41,615 nt of DNA from Bacteroidetes bacterium QS_8_68_28 (GCA_003022485.1 PXTS01000078.1:1-41615); one strand, 5' to 3'. Shown: positions 23,469 to 31,446, counted from the stretch's first letter. Translations and numbers: made by a program. The notes: generated by a model from the sequence alone, not told the origin.

Positions 23469-24497
23469 ATGACCTCGCGTCTCAAAGACATGCGGTACTC
23501 CGTCATGCTGGCGTTGTACCTGCCGATCTTGCTTTACGCCTTTAGCACCTATGACCTCAGTGACGACACCTACGCGGTGCAGTCGGTCGAGCCGGTGGTG
23601 GTGGGGGATCGCACCGTCGTGCTCGGCCAGCCGTTCACCGCGCGGACGTTTTTGAGCGTGGGGCAGAGCGAGGGGCAGCGCCTCGAAACGCAGGGTGGCG
23701 ACGTGCGCGCGGTGGGCGACTCGCTGTTGCGCATGAGTACCGGCGGCGTGCTGGCGGAGGACGAGCAGGAAAAGACCGTTTCCTACGAAGGACAGTTCAG
23801 CTTTCAGCAGGTGGGCGGGCAGATGGCGCAGATCCCGGTGCAGGGGCAGTTTACCGTGCGGCGGCCTGAGATCGTGGCCACCAGCGAAGCCACGCAGTCG
23901 CTCTACCGCCGCTGCCTCAACCGCATTCGCATCGACGTGCCGGGCCTGGAGGAGCGTCCGCTACGTCTGGAGACGGCGTCGCAGAACGTGGGCGGGCGCT
24001 CCATCGCGCTCAGCCCGGGCGGAAGCGGCCCGCAGACCGTGCGTGTCTTCCTGGCAGACTCCGCCTCCTCGGACACCGAAAACGTGTTTCTCGGGGAAAA
24101 AGAGTTCGCCGTGATCGACCCACCGCGCCCCGAACTGCAAGTGCGCGCCGGGGGCCGCGAGGTCGCCAGCGGCGACAACATCCCGCGCCGCCGCGCCGTC
24201 TTGAACTTCGAGATCGAGCCGGACCAGGAGTTTCGCCAGCGTTACCCGCAGGACGCGCAGTACAGCGTGGGGCGCGCGACCGTCTTTCTGCGCAAGGGCT
24301 TGACGGCCAGCGAAAGAATAGGCACCTTCGACCTCGACGGGGGGCGCCTCGTTCTCACGCGCAACCTGCGCGACGCCGAGGCCGGCGACCGCATTACCAT
24401 TCGCCTCGAGGGAGTCGTGCGCATCAACCACGCCGGGCAGGCCATTCCCGTCTCCTTCAGCGAAGCGAGCCGCACCTTTGGCTTCGTGCTTTCATAA
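23469..24497 (+). CDS. gldM: GldM-like T9SS protein, short form
   Basis: A 342-residue protein with one N-terminal membrane helix (about 12-28, VMLALYLPILLYAF) and a long periplasmic part. The C-terminal half resembles GldM domains D3-D4: LYRRCLNRIRIDVPGL corresponds to the GldM segment introducing the third domain, and RDAEAGDRITIRLEGVV to the closing strands. GldM of Flavobacterium has just over 500 residues, so about a third is missing, chiefly from the first periplasmic domains. Preceded by GTGAGGA about 8 nt before the ATG, one of the few Shine-Dalgarno-like sites here. With GldL it would form the energised motor of T9SS. Confidence 0.75.
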   Translation: MTSRLKDMRYSVMLALYLPILLYAFSTYDLSDDTYAVQSVEPVVVGDRTVVLGQPFTARTFLSVGQSEGQRLETQGGDVRAVGDSLLRMSTGGVLAEDEQEKTVSYEGQFSFQQVGGQMAQIPVQGQFTVRRPEIVATSEATQSLYRRCLNRIRIDVPGLEERPLRLETASQNVGGRSIALSPGGSGPQTVRVFLADSASSDTENVFLGEKEFAVIDPPRPELQVRAGGREVASGDNIPRRRAVLNFEIEPDQEFRQRYPQDAQYSVGRATVFLRKGLTASERIGTFDLDGGRLVLTRNLRDAEAGDRITIRLEGVVRINHAGQAIPVSFSEASRTFGFVLS

Positions 24498-24536
24498 GCC
24501 TCTCGCTGGTGGGCATAGCTTCTCGCCGGTGGGAAG
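24497..24536. repeat. 20-nt period imperfect tandem duplication
   Basis: 24497-24516 and 24517-24536 share 16 of 20 bases (core GGTGGG), filling the first part of the gldM-gldN gap. Confidence 0.75.
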
Positions 24537-24646
24537 CGCCACGCGTCGCAGGCTGGCGTGAGAATTGCAGGAATGTGTCGCTGGGAACGAGCGTCGACCG
24601 CCCGCTCCCTTTCGCTTCTTTTTGCCGTCAATCTTCTTTCTTTTCG

Positions 24647-25300
24647 ATGCAATTCTCGTTTTCTACATCTCGTCTGCGCGCGCTCCCGGCGGGGCTGGTC
24701 GTCCTACTGGCGGCGATGATCTCGCTGGGAGCGCCGCAGGCGGCGCAGGCACAGACGGAGTGGCAGCAAACCTTCCAGGTCATCACGCCCATTCAGGAAG
24801 AAAGCGCCGTCAGCGCTCTACGCGATTCCATCGTGGACATCGCACTGCGTGAAAATCTCTCGCTACGCCGCTCGCCCGACGACGAATCCCCGCGTCCGGT
24901 CTCCGAGATCGAGCAGGAGCTGCTCGATCAAGGGCTCGACTTCACCAGTGCCAACCGGCTGTTCATCCGCTACAACTTCCGAGCCAAAGGGGGCGACCTC
25001 CATCGCAGCATCGAGGAGTTGCACTTCATCTATCGCCCGCAGGGCGCGCAGGGACAGGACCTATCTATCATGAGCGCCGACGTGTCGAAGGTGCCGTCCA
25101 TCGCCGACCTGCTTGCAAACAGCGGGATGACGCTGCGCACCAATGAGGCGAGCTTCAGCCCGTTTCGGGAGCAGCTCATGTTTCACAAGCTTCCGTCGAG
25201 CCAGCTCGTAGCGCTGGGAGGCAACGTGATCCGCGACGCCGAGGACGCCGAGGCGGAGCGCCAGCGCCTGCTGCGAGCCGTGCAGCGCTTCCTGTACTGA
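24647..25300 (+). CDS. GldN-position exported protein
   Basis: A 217-residue protein starting MQFSFSTSRLRAL with a signal peptide ending AQAQ. The mature part is helical and charged: LRDSIVDIALRENLSL, ANRLFIRYNFRAKGGDL, IEELHFIYRPQG. The middle block is placed like the GldN segment that precedes its conserved VMDVRI-like strand, but I see no strong motif match. It is the fourth gene after gldK, gldL and gldM, exactly where gldN stands in Bacteroidota, and GldN is an exported partner of the GldK ring. GldN usually has about 300 residues. Confidence 0.55.
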   Translation: MQFSFSTSRLRALPAGLVVLLAAMISLGAPQAAQAQTEWQQTFQVITPIQEESAVSALRDSIVDIALRENLSLRRSPDDESPRPVSEIEQELLDQGLDFTSANRLFIRYNFRAKGGDLHRSIEELHFIYRPQGAQGQDLSIMSADVSKVPSIADLLANSGMTLRTNEASFSPFREQLMFHKLPSSQLVALGGNVIRDAEDAEAERQRLLRAVQRFLY

Positions 25301-25322
25301 CGCGCGCAGTGGCAGGTCGGGC

Positions 25323-25352
25323 TGCGCGGTCCGCGCTTGTGCGGTCCGCGTT
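25323..25352. repeat. 15-nt period imperfect tandem duplication
   Basis: 25323-25337 and 25338-25352 share 13 of 15 bases around GCGGTCCGCG. Confidence 0.8.
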
Positions 25353-25374
25353 TGGAAGAAAGGCATGCTCGCCT

Positions 25375-25719
25375 TCAACGCCGCGTGCTTGTGCTTTCCC
25401 GGAGCACCTCCGGGGCGCGCCAGCCAAATTCCTGCACCAACTTCTTGGATGTAGCTTTCTCGAAGGCGATCTGCCCGCGCGGGCTGACGAACCAGGTGGT
25501 GAGAAACGCGTGCACGTCGTTGGCGCTCAGGTAGCCACTCTCCAGCAGCACCGGGAAGCCCCGGAAGCCTTGGGCTGCTCCGGGAGAGACGCGACAGATC
25601 AGGCAACGGCTCGTCTTTGGGATGTACCTGCTGGAGATGACCACGCCTCCCGACGGCGTGGGGACCGTCCGCCGGTCGCCCGGGAGCGCAACACCGGTGC
25701 CCAACGAAGAAAGCCCCAT
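25375..25719 (-). CDS. unassigned open frame, possibly decayed
   Basis: An open frame in the 460-nt gap between the GldN-position gene and the tRNA. It reads protein-like toward its end (LSANDVHAFLTTWFVSPRG, then IAFEKATSKKLVQEFGW), with two Cys in RCLICR. The ATG at 25719 overlaps the terminator hairpin, so a later start (GTG near VVISSRYIPK) would be needed. I do not recognise the family. It may be a remnant or not a gene at all. Confidence 0.25.
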   Translation of the reverse strand: MGLSSLGTGVALPGDRRTVPTPSGGVVISSRYIPKTSRCLICRVSPGAAQGFRGFPVLLESGYLSANDVHAFLTTWFVSPRGQIAFEKATSKKLVQEFGWRAPEVLRESTSTRR

Positions 25720-25746
25720 CCGGCGCACAGCCGGACAGGGCCTTTT
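25713..25746 (-). terminator. hairpin terminator downstream of tRNA, possibly bidirectional
   Basis: TCCGGC (25719-25724) pairs with GCCGGA (25730-25735), extended after a mismatch by GCCC/GGGC. On the minus strand it is followed by TTTCTT; on the plus strand by TTTT (25743-25746). It sits just past the tRNA 3' end. Confidence 0.65.
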
Positions 25747-25760
25747 CGGAAATCCTTCGG

Positions 25761-25833
25761 TAGCGGGGGCTGGATTCGAACCAGCGACCTTCGGGTTATG
25801 AGCCCGATGAGCTACCAGCTGCTCTACCCCGCA
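25761..25833 (-). tRNA. initiator tRNA-Met (anticodon CAT)
   Basis: The complement folds as a complete 73-nt cloverleaf: anticodon CAT at 25798-25800, T-loop TTCGAAT, and a D-arm with GGTA. Initiator hallmarks are visible: three G:C pairs at 29-31/39-41 of the anticodon stem, A11:U24 in the D stem, and an unpaired 1:72 position. That mismatch is U1:U72, not the usual C1:A72. The discriminator is A73; the following bases read CCG, so the CCA end is not encoded. Confidence 0.93.
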
Positions 25834-25841
25834 GTGTATTT

Positions 25842-25871
25842 CACAGGCTAGTATGCGGATTGAGAAGGCAA
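25842..25871 (-). promoter_or_regulatory. putative promoter of the initiator tRNA
   Basis: On the minus strand TTG (25869-25871) is followed after 18 nt by TAGCCTGTG (25842-25850), close to the Bacteroidota -33/-7 spacing, 9 nt before the tRNA 5' end. The -7 box is imperfect. Confidence 0.35.
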
Positions 25872-26007
25872 GTTCCCGAAATCCTGCTCGGAGGTGTTCA
25901 GCGGGGGCCGTTTCACAATAGCTTGTCCGTCCCCAAGGTGCGGACGGCCCCGTGCCCTTTCACGATTTGGCAACAAACCGGGCATTCCATCTGGACGGGC
26001 TGACGGA

Positions 26008-26015
26008 TATGTTTT
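26008..26015 (+). promoter_or_regulatory. putative -7 element before the DUF1015 gene
   Basis: TATGTTTT differs from TAnnTTTG at one position, 39 nt before the ATG. No clear -33 box. Confidence 0.3.
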
Positions 26016-26054
26016 AAGCGCAGAACAACGTCCCGAACACCCGTCCCTGCCTCG

Positions 26055-27287
26055 ATGGCTACGCTACATCCCTTTCGTGCCCTGCGCCCGCGCCCCGACG
26101 CCGCCGAGGCAGTCGCCTCCGTCCCCTACGACGTGGTGAGCGTCGAGGAAGCGCGCGCCCTGGCGGCGGGCAACGACCGGAGCTTCCTGCACGTCATTCG
26201 GCCAGAGATCGATCTGCCGGAAGGGACTGACGAGCACGCGGACGAAGTGTACGAAAAGGGCGCTGAGAACCTGCGCCGCTTCGCCGAGAGCTCGTTTATG
26301 CAGACCGAAGGCGCGCCGGGGCTCTACGTCTATCGTCTCGTGATGAACGGGCGCGCGCAGACGGGCCTCTTCGGGGGCGTGGCCGTCGCGGAGTACGACG
26401 ACGGGACCATCTTGAAACACGAAGAGACGCGCCCGGCCAAAGAGGACGACCGCACGCGCCACATCCTCGCCCAGCAGGCCCACGCCGAGCCGGTCATGCT
26501 CACCCACCGGGGGGACGCTGAAGTCGAACGCCTCACCGACGAGGCCATGCAGACCGAGCCCCTCTACGACTTCGAGATCGAGAGCGAACGAGCCGCCGGT
26601 GCCGTGCGCCACACGATCTGGCGCGCCCCCGATCCCGAGGCGCTGACCGACGCCTTTGGAGCCGTGCCCCAGCTCTACGTGGCCGACGGGCACCACCGCT
26701 GCAAGGCTGCCAGCCGCGCCGCCGCCGAGCTGCGCGAAGAGGATGCGACCGGCACGTCGGAGTTCGCGTTTTTCCCGGCGGTCCTCTTTCCGATGGACCA
26801 GATGCAGATCTTGCCGTACAACCGCGTCGTCTACGACCTGCCGGACCGGCCGGGCGCCTTTCTGGAAAAGCTCAAAGGGCAAGTCGGCGTCGAGGAAAAC
26901 ACCGGCCACGCCGCGCCGGAAACCGCCGGGGTCGTCTGCTGCTACCTCGAGGGAACCTGGCACCGTCTCGTGCTGCCGGAGACCGAGCGCGGCGGGCGCG
27001 CCGATCAGCTCGACGTGGCGCGTCTTTCGGAGTTCGTCTTGGAGCCGCTGCTGGGCATCACCGACCCGCGCCGCGACGCCAACCTCGACTTCGTTGGCGG
27101 CATTCGCGGTACCGATGAGCTGGCGGAGCGTGTGGACACGGGCGATGCCGAAGCGGCCTTTTCGATGTACCCCACGCAGATTGAAGACCTCCTCGACGTA
27201 AGCGATGCGGGCGAGCTGATGCCGCCCAAGTCCACCTGGTTCGAGCCGAAGCTGCGCAGCGGCCTCTTGGTACACCGGTTCGGGTGA
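26055..27287 (+). CDS. DUF1015 family protein
   Basis: A 410-residue cytoplasmic protein starting MATLHPFRALRPRPDAAEAV. It shows the DUF1015 blocks VASVPYDVVS, ILKHEETRPAKEDDR, YVADGHHRCKAA and MDQMQILPYNRVV. No biochemical function is settled for the family. It commonly neighbours serA and serC, as here: serA starts 75 nt downstream on the same strand. That suggests a role tied to serine or hydroxypyruvate metabolism, but this is inference. Length is normal and the frame is intact. Confidence 0.88.
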   Translation: MATLHPFRALRPRPDAAEAVASVPYDVVSVEEARALAAGNDRSFLHVIRPEIDLPEGTDEHADEVYEKGAENLRRFAESSFMQTEGAPGLYVYRLVMNGRAQTGLFGGVAVAEYDDGTILKHEETRPAKEDDRTRHILAQQAHAEPVMLTHRGDAEVERLTDEAMQTEPLYDFEIESERAAGAVRHTIWRAPDPEALTDAFGAVPQLYVADGHHRCKAASRAAAELREEDATGTSEFAFFPAVLFPMDQMQILPYNRVVYDLPDRPGAFLEKLKGQVGVEENTGHAAPETAGVVCCYLEGTWHRLVLPETERGGRADQLDVARLSEFVLEPLLGITDPRRDANLDFVGGIRGTDELAERVDTGDAEAAFSMYPTQIEDLLDVSDAGELMPPKSTWFEPKLRSGLLVHRFG

Positions 27288-27327
27288 CGATTTCCAGTTG
27301 GCGATTTGCGACTCGACAGCGACGGGC

Positions 27328-27362
27328 AAACAAATCACCAACAACGAACCACAAACCACGAA
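27328..27362 (+). repeat. heptad leader array before serA
   Basis: Five 7-nt units near CCACRAA (the last two CCACAAA CCACGAA) end at 27362; the serA ATG is at 27363. Confidence 0.85.
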
Positions 27363-28565
27363 ATGAAGGTTCTCGTCGCCAGCAATGTCGCCGACGCCGG
27401 CCTACGCGATCTCGAAGAAGCCGGCCATTCCGTTGTGAAAGACGCCTCGCTCAGCGGGGACGCCCTCGCCGAGACGATGGCCGACGAGGCCCCCGCCGTG
27501 CTGGTGGTGCGCTCCACGGAAGTCACGGGGGTCATGATGGACGCGAACCCTCTTCTCGAACTCATCGTGCGTGCCGGGGCCGGCTACGACACCATCGACA
27601 CCGGCGGCGCCTCGGACCGCGGCATCTTCGTGGCCAACTGCCCCGGCCAGAACTCCGTGGCCGTCGCCGAGCTGACGATGGGCCTCGTCGTGGCGCTCGA
27701 CCGAGGGATTCCCGGCAACGTGATGGACGCACGCGCCGGGCACTGGAACAAAAAGAAGTATGCGAACGCCGACGGCCTCAAGAGCAAAACCCTCGGCATC
27801 GTGGGCCTCGGCAACATCGGCGAAGCGGTGGCCGAGCGCGCGAAAGGCTTCGAGATGGACGTAACCGCCTGGAGCCGATCTTTGACGAAGGAGGGGGCTG
27901 CCGCGCGCGCAGTCGCCCATGCCTCCACGCCCGCCGACGTGGCCCGCTTTGCCGACGTGGTGAGCCTTCACGTCGCCTCCACCCCCGAGACGGAAAATCT
28001 TGCGGACCGCGCTTTCTTCGAAGAAATGAATAACGGCGCCTACTTCGTAAACACCAGTCGCGCAGCGGTGGTGGACGAGGAGGCCCTCCAGTGGGCGCTC
28101 GACGAGAAAAACCTCCGCGCCGCGCTCGATCTCGTCGAAGGCGAACCTTCCGAAAAGGAGGCCAGGGGGTTCGAGCACCCGCTCATGCAGCACCCGCGCT
28201 GCTACGTCACGCACCACATCGGCGCCTCGACGCAGCAGGCGCAGGACGCGACGGCGATGGAGGCCGCGCGCGTCATCAAGACCTTTGCCGAGACAGGCCA
28301 GGTGCCCAACTGCGTCAACCTCGCCGAGCCGTCGGAGGGGGCGCACCAGCTCACCGTGCGTCACCGCGACGAGGTGGGGGTGCTGGCGGGGGTGCTCGAC
28401 GAGGTGCGCAAGGCGGGCTGGAACGTCCAAGAGATGGAGAACCTCATCTTCGCCGGCGGCGACGCAGCGGTCGCGCACATCCGGTTCGACGGCGACCCCC
28501 GGGAGGATACCGTCCGCGACATCGAGCAGCACGACGATGTGCTGGCGGTGTCGCTGCTTCCGTAA
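27363..28565 (+). CDS. serA: D-3-phosphoglycerate dehydrogenase
   Basis: A 400-residue NAD-dependent enzyme, first step of serine synthesis. The start MKVLVASNVADAG was preferred over an upstream in-frame codon because the heptad leader ends there. The Rossmann loop GLGNIGEAVAERA lies near residue 146. Substrate and catalytic residues are seen in VNTSRAAVVDEEAL, the Glu of LVEGEPSEKEA and the His of VTHHIGASTQQAQ. The C-terminal ACT domain (about 325-400, LTVRHRDEVGVLAGVLDEV) suggests serine feedback. The larger ASB domain of long-type enzymes is absent. Confidence 0.94.
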   Translation: MKVLVASNVADAGLRDLEEAGHSVVKDASLSGDALAETMADEAPAVLVVRSTEVTGVMMDANPLLELIVRAGAGYDTIDTGGASDRGIFVANCPGQNSVAVAELTMGLVVALDRGIPGNVMDARAGHWNKKKYANADGLKSKTLGIVGLGNIGEAVAERAKGFEMDVTAWSRSLTKEGAAARAVAHASTPADVARFADVVSLHVASTPETENLADRAFFEEMNNGAYFVNTSRAAVVDEEALQWALDEKNLRAALDLVEGEPSEKEARGFEHPLMQHPRCYVTHHIGASTQQAQDATAMEAARVIKTFAETGQVPNCVNLAEPSEGAHQLTVRHRDEVGVLAGVLDEVRKAGWNVQEMENLIFAGGDAAVAHIRFDGDPREDTVRDIEQHDDVLAVSLLP

Positions 28566-28566
28566 A

Positions 28567-28636
28567 GACGGCGGACCACGGACGGCGGGCCGCAGGTTTC
28601 CAACCCCAAACCTGAAACCTCAAATCCCAAACCCCT
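28567..28636 (+). repeat. ten in-phase heptads filling the serA-serC gap
   Basis: The 70 nt between serA and the serC ATG divide into ten 7-nt units. The first four are near GACGGCG (units 1 and 3 identical), the fifth is GGTTTCC, and the last five are near AACCYCA. The boundary of the last unit is the serC start codon. This is the clearest case in the window. Confidence 0.9.
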
Positions 28637-29779
28637 ATGCCTTCGATCCAGAAAACACCCCCCGCTACGCGCACCAACGCCCCCTCCGGGCGCCTCTACA
28701 ACTTCTCCGCTGGGCCGGCCACACTACCCGTCGAGGTGCTCGAAGAAGTGCGCGACGAGCTGCCGCTCCTCAACGAAGAAGTCGGCGCGTCGGTGATGGA
28801 GATCAGCCACCGCTCGGCCGGCTACGACGAGATCGAAGAAAGCGCCCGCGCGCTCATCAAGGAGCTGCTGGGGCTTCCCGAGGACTGGTACGTGCTGTTC
28901 CTTCAGGGCGGGGCCTCGATGCAGTTTCACCAGGTGCCGCTCAACTTCCTGCCCGGAGGCGCGTCGGCGGATTACCTCATCACAGGGCGCTGGGGGAAAA
29001 AGGCGATCCGCGAGGGCGAGATCGTCGGTCGGGAGACCGGCGGAAGCGTGCGCGAAGCCGCGCGCGGGGAGACGGAGGACGGCTTCACCTACATTCCCGG
29101 CCCGGAGGAAATGGACCTCGACGAGGGGGCCGCGTACGTCCACTTCACCTCCAACAACACGGTCGCCGGCACGCAATACCACTTCACGCCCGAGGCGCCC
29201 GCACCGCTGGTCTGCGACGCCTCGAGCGACTTCATGAGCCAGCCCCTGAAGCATCCCGAGCGCTACGGCCTCATCTACGCCGGCGCGCAGAAAAACGTGG
29301 GCCCAGCGGGCGTCACCGTCGTGCTGGTGCACCCGGACTTCCTGGAACAGCGCCGCCGGCCCCTGCCCACGATGCTCGACTACGGCACCCACGCCCGGAA
29401 GCGCTTCAATACCCCGCCGGTCTTCGCCGTCTACGTTGTCGATAAGGTGATGAAGTGGCTCAAAGACCTCGGCGGCGTGCGCGCCATCGAAAAGCGTAAT
29501 GAGAAGAAGGCCCGCACCCTCTACGACCGCATCGACGCGACGGACTTCTACCGGGGCGCGGTCGAGCCGGAGGCGCGCTCAAAGATGAACGCCACCTTCC
29601 GCCTGCCCAGCGAGGAACTGGAGAAGCGCTTCCTGGAAGAAGCCGAGGCGGAAGGGCTCGTCTCGCTGGCGGGCCACCGCACCGTCGGCGGCGTCCGCGC
29701 CTCGATGTACAACGCGCTTCCCCAGGAGGCGGTGGATGCGCTGGTCAACTTCATGGACGAGTTCGAACGCACCGCGTGA
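28637..29779 (+). CDS. serC: phosphoserine aminotransferase
   Basis: A 380-residue PLP enzyme, second step of serine synthesis (phosphohydroxypyruvate plus glutamate). YNFSAGPATLPVEVLEE is the family start. LFLQGGASMQFHQVPLNFL, the PLP lysine Lys219 in AGAQKNVGPAG, TPPVFAVYVVDKVMKWL and SLAGHRTVGGVRASMYNA are all typical. About 18 extra N-terminal residues precede the conserved start. Lies 71 nt after serA; probably one operon with DUF1015 and serA. Confidence 0.96.
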   Translation: MPSIQKTPPATRTNAPSGRLYNFSAGPATLPVEVLEEVRDELPLLNEEVGASVMEISHRSAGYDEIEESARALIKELLGLPEDWYVLFLQGGASMQFHQVPLNFLPGGASADYLITGRWGKKAIREGEIVGRETGGSVREAARGETEDGFTYIPGPEEMDLDEGAAYVHFTSNNTVAGTQYHFTPEAPAPLVCDASSDFMSQPLKHPERYGLIYAGAQKNVGPAGVTVVLVHPDFLEQRRRPLPTMLDYGTHARKRFNTPPVFAVYVVDKVMKWLKDLGGVRAIEKRNEKKARTLYDRIDATDFYRGAVEPEARSKMNATFRLPSEELEKRFLEEAEAEGLVSLAGHRTVGGVRASMYNALPQEAVDALVNFMDEFERTA

Positions 29780-29782
29780 GCG

Positions 29783-29808
29783 CCTGAACGCACAGCCTGA
29801 ACGCACAG
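29783..29808. repeat. 13-bp perfect tandem duplication
   Basis: CCTGAACGCACAG at 29783-29795 and 29796-29808, just past the serC stop codon; it resembles the end of the serC frame. Confidence 0.9.
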
Positions 29809-29812
29809 CGTG

Positions 29813-29876
29813 AGCGTGGGCGCCCGGGGGAACGAGAACATAGAAGATCTCTCCCACGCTCCCGTCCCCCGCGCCC
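29813..29876 (+). other. mutually exclusive hairpins between serC and pntAA
   Basis: AGCGTGGG (29813-29820) can pair with CCCACGCT (29853-29860). The overlapping GGGCGC...GGGGG...ACG (29818-29834) can instead pair with CGTCCCCC GCGCCC (29863-29876). The two stems share bases, so only one can form at a time. No T-run follows. Confidence 0.45.
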
Positions 29877-29949
29877 AAAAGTTGCACCCCGTGCGGCGCG
29901 GCGTTACCTTTCGGACAAGCGCGCTTCCGTTCCTGTCCGCAGCCGACCG

Positions 29950-31446
29950 ATGACGATAGGCGTCCCGAAAGAAACCGCCGACGGCGAAACGCGCGTGGCC
30001 CTCACGCCCGACGTGGTGCGCCGCCTCACCGGAGCAGAGCTGAACGTCGTCGTCGAAGAAGGAGCGGGCGCTGGCGCGTACCACCCCGACGCGGACTTTT
30101 CGGATGCAGGAGCCGAGGTCACAGGCCGTGCGGACGCACTGGGGGCGGACGTCGTGGCTGTCGTCTCGCCGCCGCCTGAAGACGAGATCGAGCAGCTCAC
30201 GGGCGATCAGGTCCTCGTCGGGTTGCTCGACCCGCTGGGCGTCCCCGAGGGCATCCAGGCGCTGGCCGAAAGCGGCGTCACCGCATTGGCGATGGAGCTC
30301 GTGCCGCGCATCAGTCGGGCGCAGAAGATGGACGCGCTCTCGGCGATGAGCAGCCTCGCCGGCTACCGCGCCGCCCTGATCGGGGCGCACGCGCTTCCGA
30401 AGTTTTTCCCGCTGCTGACCACCGCCGCCGGCACCATCCGCCCTGCGCAGGTCTTGGTGTTGGGGGCGGGCGTGGCGGGCCTCCAGGCGATCGCCACCGC
30501 GCGGCGCCTCGGCGCGAAGGTCAAGGGCTACGACATTCGCGCGGCGACCCGCGAGGAGGTCGAAAGCCTCGGGGCAGACTTCGTAGACCTCGAGGCCGAC
30601 ATCGAGGGGGAGGGCGAAGGCGGCTACGCGAAAGAGCTCGACGCGGAGATCCAAGAGCGCCAGCCCGAGCTCCTCAAGCCGCACGTCGCCGAGGCGGACG
30701 TGGTGATTTCTACGGCGCTCATCCCGGGCGGCGACGCGCCAATCCTCGTTTCGGAGGAGGCGGTCGAAATGATGGCGCCCGGCTCGGCGGTGGTGGACTT
30801 GGCCGCGCCGGGCGGCGGCAACTGTGCGCTTACCGAGGCGGGCACGACCGTTCGGCAACACAACGTGCAGGTCTTCGCCCCGACCAACCTGCCGGCGGAG
30901 ATGCCCGTCCACGCCAGCCAGCTTTACGCGCGCACTGTCGCGGCGCTCGTGCAGGTGTTCATCGGCGAGGACGGCCAGTTCACGCCCGACTTCGAAGACG
31001 AGGTCTTCGCCGGGGCCTGCGTGGCGCACGGCGGCGAGGTGCGGGGCGAGCGCGTGCGTGAGGCGCTGGGGCTTTCTGCGAGGGACGAGAAGAAAAGAGG
31101 AAGGGAAGACGATGAGCAGGCGGCAGAAGAGGAAAGCAGCGCTTCTGGGCTCGAGAATGAGTTTGCGCCGGGAGCGGCAGGGAAAGCGCTGCCGGGAGCG
31201 GCGGAACCTGCCGACGAGGACGGGGCGCACCCCGCGAACACGGCAGAAGACGCGCCGAGCACTGCCCCCGACAACCCTCCCCAAGGCAGGACAGACGATG
31301 CGTCCGACGAAGCGAACAAATCCGACGAGGCGAGCAAATCCGACGAGGCGAATAAAGAAGCGAACGACGAAACGGACGACCCGCCCGAGGGCAAAACGCC
31401 GGACGCCGAGGAGGATGACGAAGAATGGAAGCCCCCGTCGTCCTGA
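29950..31446 (+). CDS. pntAA: NAD(P) transhydrogenase subunit alpha part 1, with acidic tail
   Basis: A 498-residue protein; the first about 374 residues are the NAD(H)-binding dI domain of proton-translocating transhydrogenase: TIGVPKETADGETRVALTP, GAGVAGLQAIATARRLGAKV, GGDAPILVSEEAVEMM and DLAAPGGGNC. It passes hydride to NADP+ bound by PntB. From about residue 375 a tail of some 124 residues, rich in Asp, Glu, Ala and Lys and containing the repeat SDEANK/SDEASK, replaces the usual short linker. The tail is probably disordered and stands where the membrane part begins in fused PntA proteins. Confidence 0.93.
   Translation: MTIGVPKETADGETRVALTPDVVRRLTGAELNVVVEEGAGAGAYHPDADFSDAGAEVTGRADALGADVVAVVSPPPEDEIEQLTGDQVLVGLLDPLGVPEGIQALAESGVTALAMELVPRISRAQKMDALSAMSSLAGYRAALIGAHALPKFFPLLTTAAGTIRPAQVLVLGAGVAGLQAIATARRLGAKVKGYDIRAATREEVESLGADFVDLEADIEGEGEGGYAKELDAEIQERQPELLKPHVAEADVVISTALIPGGDAPILVSEEAVEMMAPGSAVVDLAAPGGGNCALTEAGTTVRQHNVQVFAPTNLPAEMPVHASQLYARTVAALVQVFIGEDGQFTPDFEDEVFAGACVAHGGEVRGERVREALGLSARDEKKRGREDDEQAAEEESSASGLENEFAPGAAGKALPGAAEPADEDGAHPANTAEDAPSTAPDNPPQGRTDDASDEANKSDEASKSDEANKEANDETDDPPEGKTPDAEEDDEEWKPPSS
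31312..31347. repeat. 18-nt tandem duplication in pntAA
   Basis: 31312-31329 and 31330-31347 match at 17 of 18 bases (core AAATCCGACGAGGCGA), encoding SDEANK and SDEASK; a partial third copy follows. Confidence 0.9.
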
